Translations under genes and position numbers: made by a program
Notes under the pieces: model-generated
The model's input: only the letters and a program-made list of their open reading frames with translations
What the model was told of the DNA's origin: nothing
Database searches by the model: none
NCBI RefSeq assembly: GCF_010667655.1
Contig: NZ_WHZU01000001.1
Span: 124,001 to 188,000, forward strand
From: Bifidobacterium saimiriisciurei
GTDB lineage: Bacteria > Actinomycetota > Actinomycetes > Actinomycetales > Bifidobacteriaceae
Reading direction: 5' to 3'
Length of the DNA: 64,000 bases
In this document: one piece after another, positions 16,519 through 23,951 of the stretch
Layout of the letters: the number at the start of each line of letters is the position of its first letter
Numbering within the stretch: the first letter of the stretch is position 1

Positions 16519-17361
16519 ATGACCAATCCGATTCTTTCCATGAACCAGGCCACCATCAAGTACGCGGACCTCAAGACCGCGCTTGACGTGTGCTCGGCCG
16601 CCGGCTACCAGAGCATCGGCCTGTGGCGCGAACCCGTCGAGGCCGTCGGCCTCGAAACCGCCGTCCAGATGGTGAAGGACTCTGGCCTGCGCGTCTCCAC
16701 GATGTGCCGCGGCGGCTTCTTCACCATGGAGGAGGGGCCCGCCCGCCGCGCCTCCATCGACGACAACCGCAAGCTCATCGAGGAGACCGCCGCGCTCGAC
16801 TGCCACGTGCTCGTGCTCGTCGTCGGCGGCCTGCCCGAAGGCTCCAAGGACCTCACCGGCGCGCGCCTGCGCATCGGCGAGGCGCTCGCCGAGCTTGAGA
16901 AGGACGCCCTCGACGCCGGCGTGACGCTCGCCATCGAGCCGCTGCATCCGATGTACTGCACCGACCGTGCCTGCGTCTCCACGCTCGGCCAGGCGCTTGA
17001 CATCGCCGCGCCGTTCAATCCGAAGGCCGTCGGCGTGACCGTCGACACCTTCCACATCTTCTGGGACCCGCAGGTGCAGGAATCCATCGCCCGCGCCGGA
17101 CGCGAAGGCCGCATCGCCACGTACCAGGTGTGCGATTGGAAGACCCCTCTCGAGGCCGATCCGCTGCTCAGCCGCCACTACATGGGCGAAGGCGTCATCG
17201 ACTTCAAGCCGCTCACCGAGGCCGTATGGAACACCGGCTGGCGAGGCGACATCGAATGCGAGCTGTTCAACCAGAAGATCTGGGACACCGACCCCGCCGT
17301 CGTGGCGAAGAAGGTGTCCGACGCCTTCGACAAGGAAGTGGCCCCCTACTGGCCGCTGTAA
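16519..17361 (+). CDS. Sugar phosphate isomerase/epimerase-like TIM-barrel protein (second copy)
   Basis: 280 residues of the xylose-isomerase-like TIM-barrel superfamily. It is clearly distinct from the 3219 protein. Metal-site style segments are LAIEPLHPMYCTDR, GVTVDTFHIFWDP, TYQVCDWKTP and DIECELFN. The starting motif (SMNQATIKYADLKTALDVCSAAG) resembles IolE/IolH-like proteins. It ends the second catabolic run. Possible roles are isomerisation, epimerisation or beta-elimination of a keto sugar made by the upstream dehydrogenases. The choice cannot be made from sequence alone. Confidence 0.86.
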   Translation: MTNPILSMNQATIKYADLKTALDVCSAAGYQSIGLWREPVEAVGLETAVQMVKDSGLRVSTMCRGGFFTMEEGPARRASIDDNRKLIEETAALDCHVLVLVVGGLPEGSKDLTGARLRIGEALAELEKDALDAGVTLAIEPLHPMYCTDRACVSTLGQALDIAAPFNPKAVGVTVDTFHIFWDPQVQESIARAGREGRIATYQVCDWKTPLEADPLLSRHYMGEGVIDFKPLTEAVWNTGWRGDIECELFNQKIWDTDPAVVAKKVSDAFDKEVAPYWPL

Positions 17362-17427
17362 TCGTCGTATGTCATGACGGATGGTCATGACGGGCAATCA
17401 TGGCACAGATGAAGTAATCGGTTATTG

Positions 17428-17545
17428 AAATACGGGCCCAAGACCCCGATATCGCCGATTCGCGGTGCGTCATGGTCGTTTTCCGTTCCGGAAACGACCG
17501 CAACGCACCGTAAATCGCTGATAATGGGATTTTGGGCCCGTATTT
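17428..17545. repeat. 118-bp imperfect hairpin element bounded by GGGCCC arms
   Basis: The outer arms AAATACGGGCCCAA (17428-17441) and TTGGGCCCGTATTT (17532-17545) are perfect 14-mers. Inside them GATATCGCCGATT, CGGTGCGT and GGTCGTTTTCCG pair imperfectly with CGGAAACGACC, ACGCACCG and AATCGCTGAT. The whole element can fold into one long cruciform. It lies between the sugar cluster and zur; the GGGCCCG motif recurs at the centre of the giant palindrome. Confidence 0.75.
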
Positions 17546-17628
17546 TTGGTCGTTGACGTGCGTATTCTATATGAGTGCGTTCTGTATGAGTACGCGCAAC
17601 GAATGAGTTCACGGCAAACGGGGTATGC

Positions 17629-18099
17629 ATGGTCGAGCATCTGACAAGGCGGACGGTTCAGAAGGAAACGGTTCGTGCGGCGCTGCGGCAGACGGATGAT
17701 TTCATATCCGCGCAGAACCTGCACCGCCGGCTGCAGGACGCAGGCTCCAAGATCGGTCTGGCCACCGTATACCGTCAGCTCAACGCCATGGCGGCGGCGG
17801 GGGAGGCCGACACCATCCGCATGGGCGGCGAGCAGCTGTTCCGCGACTGCGGCGAGGACGCGCAGCGGCACCACCATCATCTTGTATGCGAGCGCTGCGG
17901 CAAGACCATCGACATCGAACCGCCGAGCGAGGCATGGTTCCGCAAGGTGGCCGAGGACAACGGCTTCGCCATCAGCCACCATATTCTTGAGATCTTCGGC
18001 GTGTGCGCCGAATGCGCGGACGCCGAGAGGCGATCCGCCGACGATGGCGTCGAGGCCGCCGATGAATCCTCCACAGGCAAAGTCAACGCCACCGACTGA
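17629..18099 (+). CDS. zur: Fur-family metalloregulator, probably Zur
   Basis: 156 residues. An N-terminal winged helix (about 20-75, with LATVYRQLNAM as recognition helix) is followed by a dimerisation domain with HHHH at 81-84, C87/C90 (CERC), H117/H118 and C126/C129 (CAEC). The two CxxC pairs form the structural zinc site. Assignment to Zur and not Fur rests on context: a ZnuA-type zinc-binding lipoprotein and a Zur-box-like site lie about 1.5 kb downstream on the same strand. Its stop is only 9 nt before the next gene, so the two are probably co-transcribed. Confidence 0.85.
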   Translation: MVEHLTRRTVQKETVRAALRQTDDFISAQNLHRRLQDAGSKIGLATVYRQLNAMAAAGEADTIRMGGEQLFRDCGEDAQRHHHHLVCERCGKTIDIEPPSEAWFRKVAEDNGFAISHHILEIFGVCAECADAERRSADDGVEAADESSTGKVNATD

Positions 18100-18108
18100 A
18101 ATGGGAAT

Positions 18109-19194
18109 ATGAACAGGAACAGGATCGTCGGGCTCATATCCTTGATCGTCGTGGTCGCGGTCATCTGCGGATTCGCGGTATGGCGAACGACGTCGAAGCC
18201 CGAATCCCGACCGGCCCGGTCGACCGTATCCGTGACCGGATACCTCGGCGGCGAGAAGACCGGCCTGTTCGACGACGAGGAATTCACGAAGCTCGCCGCC
18301 GACTCCGGACTCAAGGTGGACTACCGCAAGGCCGGCTCCCTCGACATGATGACGGCCGACCGGTCGGGCATGGATTACCTGTTTCCCTCGTCGCGCACCG
18401 CAGTCGAATACGGCGCCTCCAAGGGCGTCAAGGCCGCGAGGCAGGACATCGTCTTCAACTCGCCCATCGTCGTCTACACGCACAAATCCGTGGCCGAGGG
18501 GCTGGCGAAGTCGGGCATCATGCGCCGTGACGGCGACGTGTGGCGGCTCGACATGACGAAGGCCGTCGACGCCATGAAGGCCGGGCGCACATGGGCCCAG
18601 GTCGGGTACGTGGGCGGCTACGGCGTGTTCCACATCGAAAGCACCGACCCGGTGAAATCCAATTCCGGCAACGAATACGCGGCGTTGCTGGCCAATACGA
18701 TGAACGGCGGGCAGCCGGCCACGCGGGCGACGGTGAAACGCGACGCCGCCGTGATCCGTTCGATTTTCGCGAAGTCCGGGTGGATGGAGACCTCCTCCGA
18801 GGACAGCTTCAGCCAGTTCCTCACGCTCGGCGTGGGCTCCAAGCCCATGATGGTCGGCTATGAAAGCCAGATTCTCGATCTCGCCGTCAACAATCCCGAC
18901 GCCTACGCGCAGGTGAAGGACGACCTGGTCATCGCGTATCCGACGCCGACCGTGTGGAGCACGCACACGTTCATGGCGCTCGACGCCAAGGGGGAGAGGC
19001 TGCTGACGCTGCTGGAATCGAAGCCGGCGCAGAAGCTCGCATGGGAGCGGCACGGCTTCCGTAGCGTGGATTTCTCCGGCACCGACTCCATCAGGCGGTT
19101 CGGCGTGCCCGGCACCGTCGACACCGTGCAGAACGTGACCGAACTGCCACCCAACGACGCCATGCAGGACCTCATCACCGCGTTGAGGCAGTGA
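18109..19194 (+). CDS. Membrane-anchored substrate-binding-like protein, paralogue of the TelA-operon SBP
   Basis: 361 residues. An N-terminal hydrophobic segment (about 6-24) has no lipobox cysteine, so it probably acts as a signal anchor. The rest resembles a type II periplasmic-binding fold. It is strongly similar throughout to the 365-residue protein at 21982-23079: both contain VTGYLGGEK, DYRKAGSL, MDYLFPSS, FNSPIV, TDPVKSNSGNEYAAL and GWMETSSEDSF. No permease or ATPase gene is nearby. Location directly after zur suggests a metal-related or zinc-controlled role, but this is inference. The bound ligand is unknown. Confidence 0.8.
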   Translation: MNRNRIVGLISLIVVVAVICGFAVWRTTSKPESRPARSTVSVTGYLGGEKTGLFDDEEFTKLAADSGLKVDYRKAGSLDMMTADRSGMDYLFPSSRTAVEYGASKGVKAARQDIVFNSPIVVYTHKSVAEGLAKSGIMRRDGDVWRLDMTKAVDAMKAGRTWAQVGYVGGYGVFHIESTDPVKSNSGNEYAALLANTMNGGQPATRATVKRDAAVIRSIFAKSGWMETSSEDSFSQFLTLGVGSKPMMVGYESQILDLAVNNPDAYAQVKDDLVIAYPTPTVWSTHTFMALDAKGERLLTLLESKPAQKLAWERHGFRSVDFSGTDSIRRFGVPGTVDTVQNVTELPPNDAMQDLITALRQ

Positions 19195-19196
19195 AC

Positions 19197-19220
19197 TCCG
19201 GCTTTTCGCTCCGGATTTTT
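19197..19220 (+). terminator. Weak terminator after the SBP-like gene
   Basis: TCCGG (19197-19201) pairs with CCGGA (19211-19215) and is followed by five T (19216-19220). The stem is short, so termination may be partial. Confidence 0.45.
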
Positions 19221-19625
19221 GGCACGGAGCCCGTTTTCGTTGCGTTTTTTCGCTTCGTGGCGGAAAAGTTCGGCAGGGAAAGCCATTTTGCCGCGATTAT
19301 CCATTCCGTGACGGCGGATGGGCTTTCATGAAGAGTGGTTTGGTTCGAAACCGTTGAAATTGCAACAAGGGCGGTGGAGTGTCGGTTGGGGTTCGTGGCA
19401 CGGAATGCAATAAGAGGGGACATCGTCGTTCGGTGACGCGTATGAATGGCGGGGAACGCCCAAATGCCGTTATATGACGCTCCGTGGCAAGGACGGCCGG
19501 CTGGGAACAAACGCGGCATTGGAATTTCGACGATTGTCGGATGACGACTGGGGGCAGATGCCCTCGGTTCGTGTTTTCGGGATTGATTCATGGTTTTGCC
19601 AATGGAAAAGAAATTTATCCAATAA
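19221..19625. other. Intergenic region before znuA with a degenerate repeat
   Basis: No supported gene is present. Between about 19221 and 19320 there are degenerate copies of the TGGCACGGA...TTTTCGTTGCG...TTCCGTG unit also seen at 2826-2890. The remainder has no clear feature until the Zur-box-like site. A 73-codon frame (19474-19695) runs through that site and is not supported. Confidence 0.45.
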
Positions 19626-19640
19626 TGAAAATGATTATCA
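19626..19640. promoter_or_regulatory. Zur-box-like operator before znuA
   Basis: TGAAAATGATTATCA is a 7-1-7 inverted repeat with one mismatch between half-sites (TGAAAAT and TGATAAT). It closely resembles Zur/Fur-family boxes of Gram-positive bacteria and lies 70 bp before the znuA start in a locally AT-rich promoter stretch. Zinc-dependent repression of znuA by the regulator at 17629 is the expected function. Confidence 0.75.
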
Positions 19641-19709
19641 ATTTATGTGTATACTAAGAGCGTGGATTTCCTCAGAGAGGGGAATGCAACGGTAGAAAGA
19701 CGACGAACA

Positions 19710-20663
19710 ATGAACGATACAAGCATGACCGGCAGCGACAGGACCAAGGCAATTGCGTCGAATCGGTTCAGGCGCGGGATGACCATGCTGGCGGCTGCCG
19801 CAACGGCGGCGATCATGACCATCGGTTTGGCGGCGTGCGGCGGTGCGGGGACGTCCGGCGGCGGGTCATCCGAGAAGATCGCGGTGGTGGCGAGCATCAA
19901 CCAGTGGGGTTCCGTGGCTGAGGCGCTGGGAGGCGACAAGGTCGATGTGAAGTCGATCATGGCGAGCACGAACGTGGAGGCCCACGACTACGAGCCGACG
20001 ACATCCGACGTCGCCGCGTTCGCCAAGGCGCAGGTCGCCGTCGTGAACGGCGCCGACTACGATTCATGGGCGTCCAAGGCCACGGAAGGCACCAAGGCCG
20101 ACGTGGTGAACGCCGCCGAGACCGACGGTATCAAGGAAGGCGACAATCCCCACGTCTGGTTCTCCCATGATGTGCGCGAGAAGACCGCCGATGCCATCAC
20201 CGCAGCCTACGAGAAGGCCATGCCCGACCAGAAGGACTACTTCGAACAGCGGCACAAGGCATGGGAGGCCCAGGAGCAGAAGGTCGAGGACAAGATCAAG
20301 GCGGCCGAATCCAAGACCAAGGGCGTGCCGTACGCCGCCAGCGAGTCCGTGGCATGGTACCTCGCCGACGACCTCGGCATGACCGACGCCACCACCAGCG
20401 GCTACAAGAACGCCAGCGCCAACGAAAGCGAGCCCTCGCCCGCCGACATCAAGCAGTTCTCCGACGCGCTGAAGGCCGGAAAGATGAAGGTATTCGTGCT
20501 CAACACGCAGGAATCGAACGACACCACCGAGCATCTGGAGGCTGCCGCGGCGGAAGGCGATGTGCCCGTGGTGAAGCTCACCGAGCAGATGCCGAAGGAG
20601 TACACGAACCTCACCGATTGGATGAGCGCGCTGGTCGACGACTTCACCGGTGCCGTGAAGTGA
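19710..20663 (+). CDS. znuA: Zinc ABC transporter substrate-binding lipoprotein (ZnuA/AdcA type)
   Basis: About 317 residues from the ATG at 19710 (GAAAG upstream). The signal peptide ends in a lipobox (IGLAAC), so the protein is lipid-anchored outside the membrane. The cluster A-I metal-binding fold is shown by EAHDYEPT (first His ligand region), NPHVWFSHD (second His), SESVAWYL and a C-terminal domain with VVKLTEQMPKEYTNLTDWM. There is no His-rich loop. No ZnuB permease or ZnuC ATPase follows; the next genes are convergent and unrelated, so it is an orphan binding protein and must work with a transporter encoded elsewhere. From 19808 onward this gene lies in the left palindrome arm. Confidence 0.87.
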   Translation: MNDTSMTGSDRTKAIASNRFRRGMTMLAAAATAAIMTIGLAACGGAGTSGGGSSEKIAVVASINQWGSVAEALGGDKVDVKSIMASTNVEAHDYEPTTSDVAAFAKAQVAVVNGADYDSWASKATEGTKADVVNAAETDGIKEGDNPHVWFSHDVREKTADAITAAYEKAMPDQKDYFEQRHKAWEAQEQKVEDKIKAAESKTKGVPYAASESVAWYLADDLGMTDATTSGYKNASANESEPSPADIKQFSDALKAGKMKVFVLNTQESNDTTEHLEAAAAEGDVPVVKLTEQMPKEYTNLTDWMSALVDDFTGAVK

Positions 20664-20681
20664 GTGAAAGTATAAGAATAC

Positions 20682-20800
20682 CCATTGGCTTCCCTTGCTG
20701 AGGGGAGCCAATGGCGTGAGTCGACTGGGGGAGTGGCACCTCGGGTACTCAACTCCCCTCAGACCGCCTGCGGCGGCCAGCTCCCCTCAGCGAGGGGAGC
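20682..20800. repeat. GGCTCCCCTC-type repeats between convergent znuA and telA
   Basis: CCATTGGCT (20682-20690) pairs with AGCCAATGG (20706-20714), and GCTCCCCTC (20780-20788) pairs with GAGGGGAGC (20792-20800). Between them lie TCAACTCCCCTC and CCGCCTGCGGCGG. The hairpins may also act as a bidirectional terminator for the converging genes. Confidence 0.65.
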
Positions 20801-20832
20801 CAATACATATCTCGTATCTCGGAAAGCTGCCC

Positions 20833-21978
20833 TTACCGCCCCAGCTGCTGGGCGTTCTCGATGAGCGCGTTCTTCAGATCGCCTTCGAGCTGACGCATCT
20901 TCACCTCGGCGGCGGCGCGGCTGGCCTTGCCCTCCTTCTGGATCTGCACGGTCTCGCGCAGCGTGGCGATGAGTTCGGAATTCACCTTCTCCAGCGTTTC
21001 GATGTCGACCACGGAACGCTGGTTCGCCTTCTCCGCGTCCACGGCACCCTGATGCAGAGCACGGGCGTTGGCCTGGATAAGCTTGTTGGTCACGTCGTCG
21101 GTCTTCTTCTGCAGGTCGAGCGCCTGACGCTGGTTCTCTAGGCCGAGCGCGATGACCATCTGGCTCTTCCACACCGGAATCGTGGTGGAGATGGTGGTGT
21201 CGATCTTGTCGCACACCATCTGGTCGGCGTTCTGGATGATCTTGATCTGCGGCGCGGTCTGCAGGCAGATCACGCTTACGCGGTCGAGGTCGTCGAGCCG
21301 CTTGGCGAAGCGTTCCAGCTTGGCCTTGAAGTCGGAGAGGATCTGCGCCTGCATCGGGTCCTGCGACGCGGCGGCCTCCTGCTCGAGCTTTGGCAGCTGG
21401 TTCGCGTTGAAGTCCGCCAGCGCCTTCTTGCCGGCGAGCACGGTGATTTTCAGGTCGCGGTACTGCTCGGCGTTGCGGTCATACATGGTGTTGAACATCG
21501 AGATGTCGGAGACGAGCTGGCTCTGCGCGCCCTCCAGCTTGGCGACGATGTCGTCGATCTGCGTGGAGACCTTCTCGTAGCGGCGGCGCAGCTTGTTGAT
21601 GTTCACGGCGATCGTGCCGAGGATCGGTACCTTCTTGATGCCGCTCAGCTCCGCCTCGTCCACGGTGACGAGCAGACCCTGCAGCAGCTCGCCCGCCTGG
21701 CCGGCGTCCTTCGAACGCGTCTTGGCGAGGATGTCGTCGGCGAACGTGGACGTAGCGCGTTGCACGTCCTTGCCGTATGCGGATTCGATGCCGGCCTTGG
21801 TCAGGTCGAGCGAGCCGGCCAGCTGCGTCACCTTCGCCTGATCCGCCGGATTGAGCTTCGCGATCTGCTGGTCGGGCGTGGCGTCGGCGGCCAGCGCCTG
21901 GTCCCCGGACGGTGCGGCGAGGTCCACGGCACTGGTCTGCGAGCCTCCCGCGAGGTCGCTGAGAGAGATTTCCTTCAT
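20833..21978 (-). CDS. telA: TelA-family (toxic anion resistance) protein
   Basis: 381 residues, the usual TelA/YceH length, mostly helical and coiled-coil. Family hallmarks visible are VPILGTIAVNINKLRRRYEKVSTQID, LVSDISMFNTMYDRN, the D-L-x-x-L-D-R-V stretch and QMVCDKIDTTISTTIPVWKSQMVIALGLENQRQAL. TelA was named for tellurite tolerance; family work links it to envelope stress together with XpaC-like partners. There is no signal peptide, so it acts in the cytoplasm, probably on a membrane-associated complex. It is the last gene of the four-gene operon and starts 3 nt after the SBP stop, with GAAAGGA inside the SBP coding end. Confidence 0.9.
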   Translation of the reverse strand: MKEISLSDLAGGSQTSAVDLAAPSGDQALAADATPDQQIAKLNPADQAKVTQLAGSLDLTKAGIESAYGKDVQRATSTFADDILAKTRSKDAGQAGELLQGLLVTVDEAELSGIKKVPILGTIAVNINKLRRRYEKVSTQIDDIVAKLEGAQSQLVSDISMFNTMYDRNAEQYRDLKITVLAGKKALADFNANQLPKLEQEAAASQDPMQAQILSDFKAKLERFAKRLDDLDRVSVICLQTAPQIKIIQNADQMVCDKIDTTISTTIPVWKSQMVIALGLENQRQALDLQKKTDDVTNKLIQANARALHQGAVDAEKANQRSVVDIETLEKVNSELIATLRETVQIQKEGKASRAAAEVKMRQLEGDLKNALIENAQQLGR

Positions 21979-21981
21979 GGT

Positions 21982-23079
21982 TCATTGTCCTTTCGAGAGC
22001 GTGGTGATGATCGCCTGCATGGCGTCGTTGCTGGGCAGTTCGGAGACGGCGGTGACCTGGTCCACGGTGCCGGGCACCTTGAACCGCTTGATGCCGTCGG
22101 TGCCGGTGAAGTTCGCCGAACGGAACCCATGCCGCTGCCAGGCGAGTTTCTGCATGTCGTCGCTCTTGAGGAGCGTCAGCAGCTTGCGGCCCTTGTCGTC
22201 AAGCGGGATGAGCATATGCGTGGACCATACCGTCGGCGTCGGGTAGACGATGACGATGTCGTCCTTCACCTGGTTCCATGCGTCGGGCTGGTTGGCGGCC
22301 ACGTCGAGCACCTGGCTCTCATAGCCGATCATCATGGGTTTCGATCCGACGCCAAGCGTGAGGAACTGGTTGAAGCTGTCCTCCGAACTCGTCTCCATCC
22401 AACCGGATTTCGAGAATATGGACTGCAGGGTGGCTTGGTCGCGTTGCACGGACTGCACGGTCGCGGGCTGCCCGCCGTTCAATACCGTGGCCACCAGGGC
22501 CGCGTACTCGTTGCCGGAGTTCGACTTCACCGGGTCGGTCGAGTCGATGCGGAACTGCCCGTAGCCGCCCGACCAGCCGACCTGGGCCCACGTCTTGTTG
22601 GTCTTCAGCGCGTCGACGGCCTTGGCCATGTCCATATGGTAGACGCCGTCGGTCTTGCTCATCATGCCGGTCTTCACCAGGCCGTCGGCCACCTGCTTGT
22701 GCGTGTAGATGACGATGGGGGAGTTGAACACGATGTCGGCGCCCGACGTGTCGATCTTCTTCGACTTGCCGTATTCGACGGCGACCTTGGACGACGGGAA
22801 GAGATAGTCCATGCCGTTGTTGTCGGCATCCATCATGGACAGCGAGCCGGCCTTGCGGTAGTCGATCTTCAGGCCGTTCTTCGCGGCGAGGTCCTTGAAC
22901 TGCTGGTCCTCGAACAGCGTGATCTTCTCGCCGCCGAGATAGCCGGTCACGCTTTCGGTCTTCACGGGCTTGGGGGCGGTGCTGGCCTTCCAGTTGCGCA
23001 GCACGGTGACGCCGCCGAGCACGAGCACCACCACGAGCAGCGCGGCGAGACCGATGATCTTCGATTTCGAAAGTTTCAC
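21982..23079 (-). CDS. Membrane-anchored substrate-binding-like protein in the TelA operon
   Basis: 365 residues starting with GTG, whose GTGA overlaps the stop of the upstream gene by 4 nt. An N-terminal membrane segment (about 8-26) is followed by an extracytoplasmic binding-protein-like domain. Shared landmarks with the zur-linked paralogue and with the SBP domain of the VWA lipoprotein include an IDYxxxGSL stretch near the start and an SNSG motif (KSNSGNEYAAL here, QSNSGASAYLAFL in the VWA protein). There is no lipobox and no transporter gene. It probably serves as a sensor or ligand-presenting part of the TelA complex, which is inference. The ligand is unknown. Confidence 0.8.
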   Translation of the reverse strand: MKLSKSKIIGLAALLVVVLVLGGVTVLRNWKASTAPKPVKTESVTGYLGGEKITLFEDQQFKDLAAKNGLKIDYRKAGSLSMMDADNNGMDYLFPSSKVAVEYGKSKKIDTSGADIVFNSPIVIYTHKQVADGLVKTGMMSKTDGVYHMDMAKAVDALKTNKTWAQVGWSGGYGQFRIDSTDPVKSNSGNEYAALVATVLNGGQPATVQSVQRDQATLQSIFSKSGWMETSSEDSFNQFLTLGVGSKPMMIGYESQVLDVAANQPDAWNQVKDDIVIVYPTPTVWSTHMLIPLDDKGRKLLTLLKSDDMQKLAWQRHGFRSANFTGTDGIKRFKVPGTVDQVTAVSELPSNDAMQAIITTLSKGQ

Positions 23080-23951
23080 GACCTGACTCCTTTCTGAGCC
23101 GTTCCATCGTCGGCGGGAACGTCCGCGGCCGGCGAAGGTGCCGTCGGCGTTTCCGCCGCGCCGGCTCCGGATGCCGGCGATGGTCCGGACGCCGGCAGCG
23201 GCCCGGGCGTTCCCGCCGGCACGTTCATCGGTCCGTTCGCCGGCCGGTCGTACGGGATCGGCGACGTATATGTCGATGCGGGGCGCCGGCCGTTCCGCTG
23301 GGACCGCGCCTGTGCATCGCCCGGCAAGGTGTCATGCGCCGTCTCCACGCTGTAGCCGTCCATGCTGGCCAACCGCGCGATGGCCTCCGAATCGGCGGAC
23401 AGGGCCAGCGTCTTCGCCTCCACGGCGTGCGAGAGCTCGCCGGCGGCGGTCTGCTCGAGCACCTGCATGGCGTTGATGGTGTCGATGCGTGCCTTCGCTA
23501 TCTGGTCGCGGGCGCCGGAACGCTCCACCTCCACATAGCCCTGCAGCAGGTTCTGCGTCTGGTCGCCATACACGTTGATGAAATGCCGCAGCGTCTCGTA
23601 CGAACGGGGATTGTCCTCGACGAACGCCGTGAGCGCCTTCGTGGCCACGACGATGTCGTTGACCTCCTTGCGTACGGCAGGGTCGCGCACCTGGGACATC
23701 AGGCCGCTGATGGCGTTCATGCGCGCGTTGGCCATGTCGATGGCCTCCACGGCCTTCTGCCCGTTGGGCACGGCCGATGCAAGCACCTTGCCGAGTTTGC
23801 GTTCCGGCTGGGTGAGGTACGAGACGCCGATGTATCCGCCGGCGGCCACGACCACCGCGCCGACGAGACCGACGATGCCGCCGCCCGCCACCCAGAACGT
23901 GAGGGCGGCGAGCCCGAGTCCGGCGAGGAAGCTGATGATGGTGCTGATCAT
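23076..23951 (-). CDS. XpaC-like membrane protein
   Basis: 291 residues. The N-terminus (about 1-46) is strongly hydrophobic with two closely spaced membrane segments. A helical cytoplasmic domain (about 60-190) follows, with QKAVEAIDMANARMNAISGLMSQVRDP and RHFINVYGDQTQNLLQGYVE. The tail (about 205-291) is rich in Pro, Ala and Gly and probably disordered. Two N-terminal membrane helices followed by a helical domain, next to telA, match the XpaC (5-bromo-4-chloroindolyl phosphate hydrolysis) family that pairs with TelA in many Gram-positives. Overlaps of 4 nt with both neighbouring genes imply coupled translation. No enzymatic site is visible. Confidence 0.7.
   Translation of the reverse strand: MISTIISFLAGLGLAALTFWVAGGGIVGLVGAVVVAAGGYIGVSYLTQPERKLGKVLASAVPNGQKAVEAIDMANARMNAISGLMSQVRDPAVRKEVNDIVVATKALTAFVEDNPRSYETLRHFINVYGDQTQNLLQGYVEVERSGARDQIAKARIDTINAMQVLEQTAAGELSHAVEAKTLALSADSEAIARLASMDGYSVETAHDTLPGDAQARSQRNGRRPASTYTSPIPYDRPANGPMNVPAGTPGPLPASGPSPASGAGAAETPTAPSPAADVPADDGTAQKGVRS

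Noticed and set aside
19474..19695. Short 73-codon frame before znuA
   Set aside because: It covers the Zur-box-like site and the znuA promoter and has no ribosome binding site or recognisable product.
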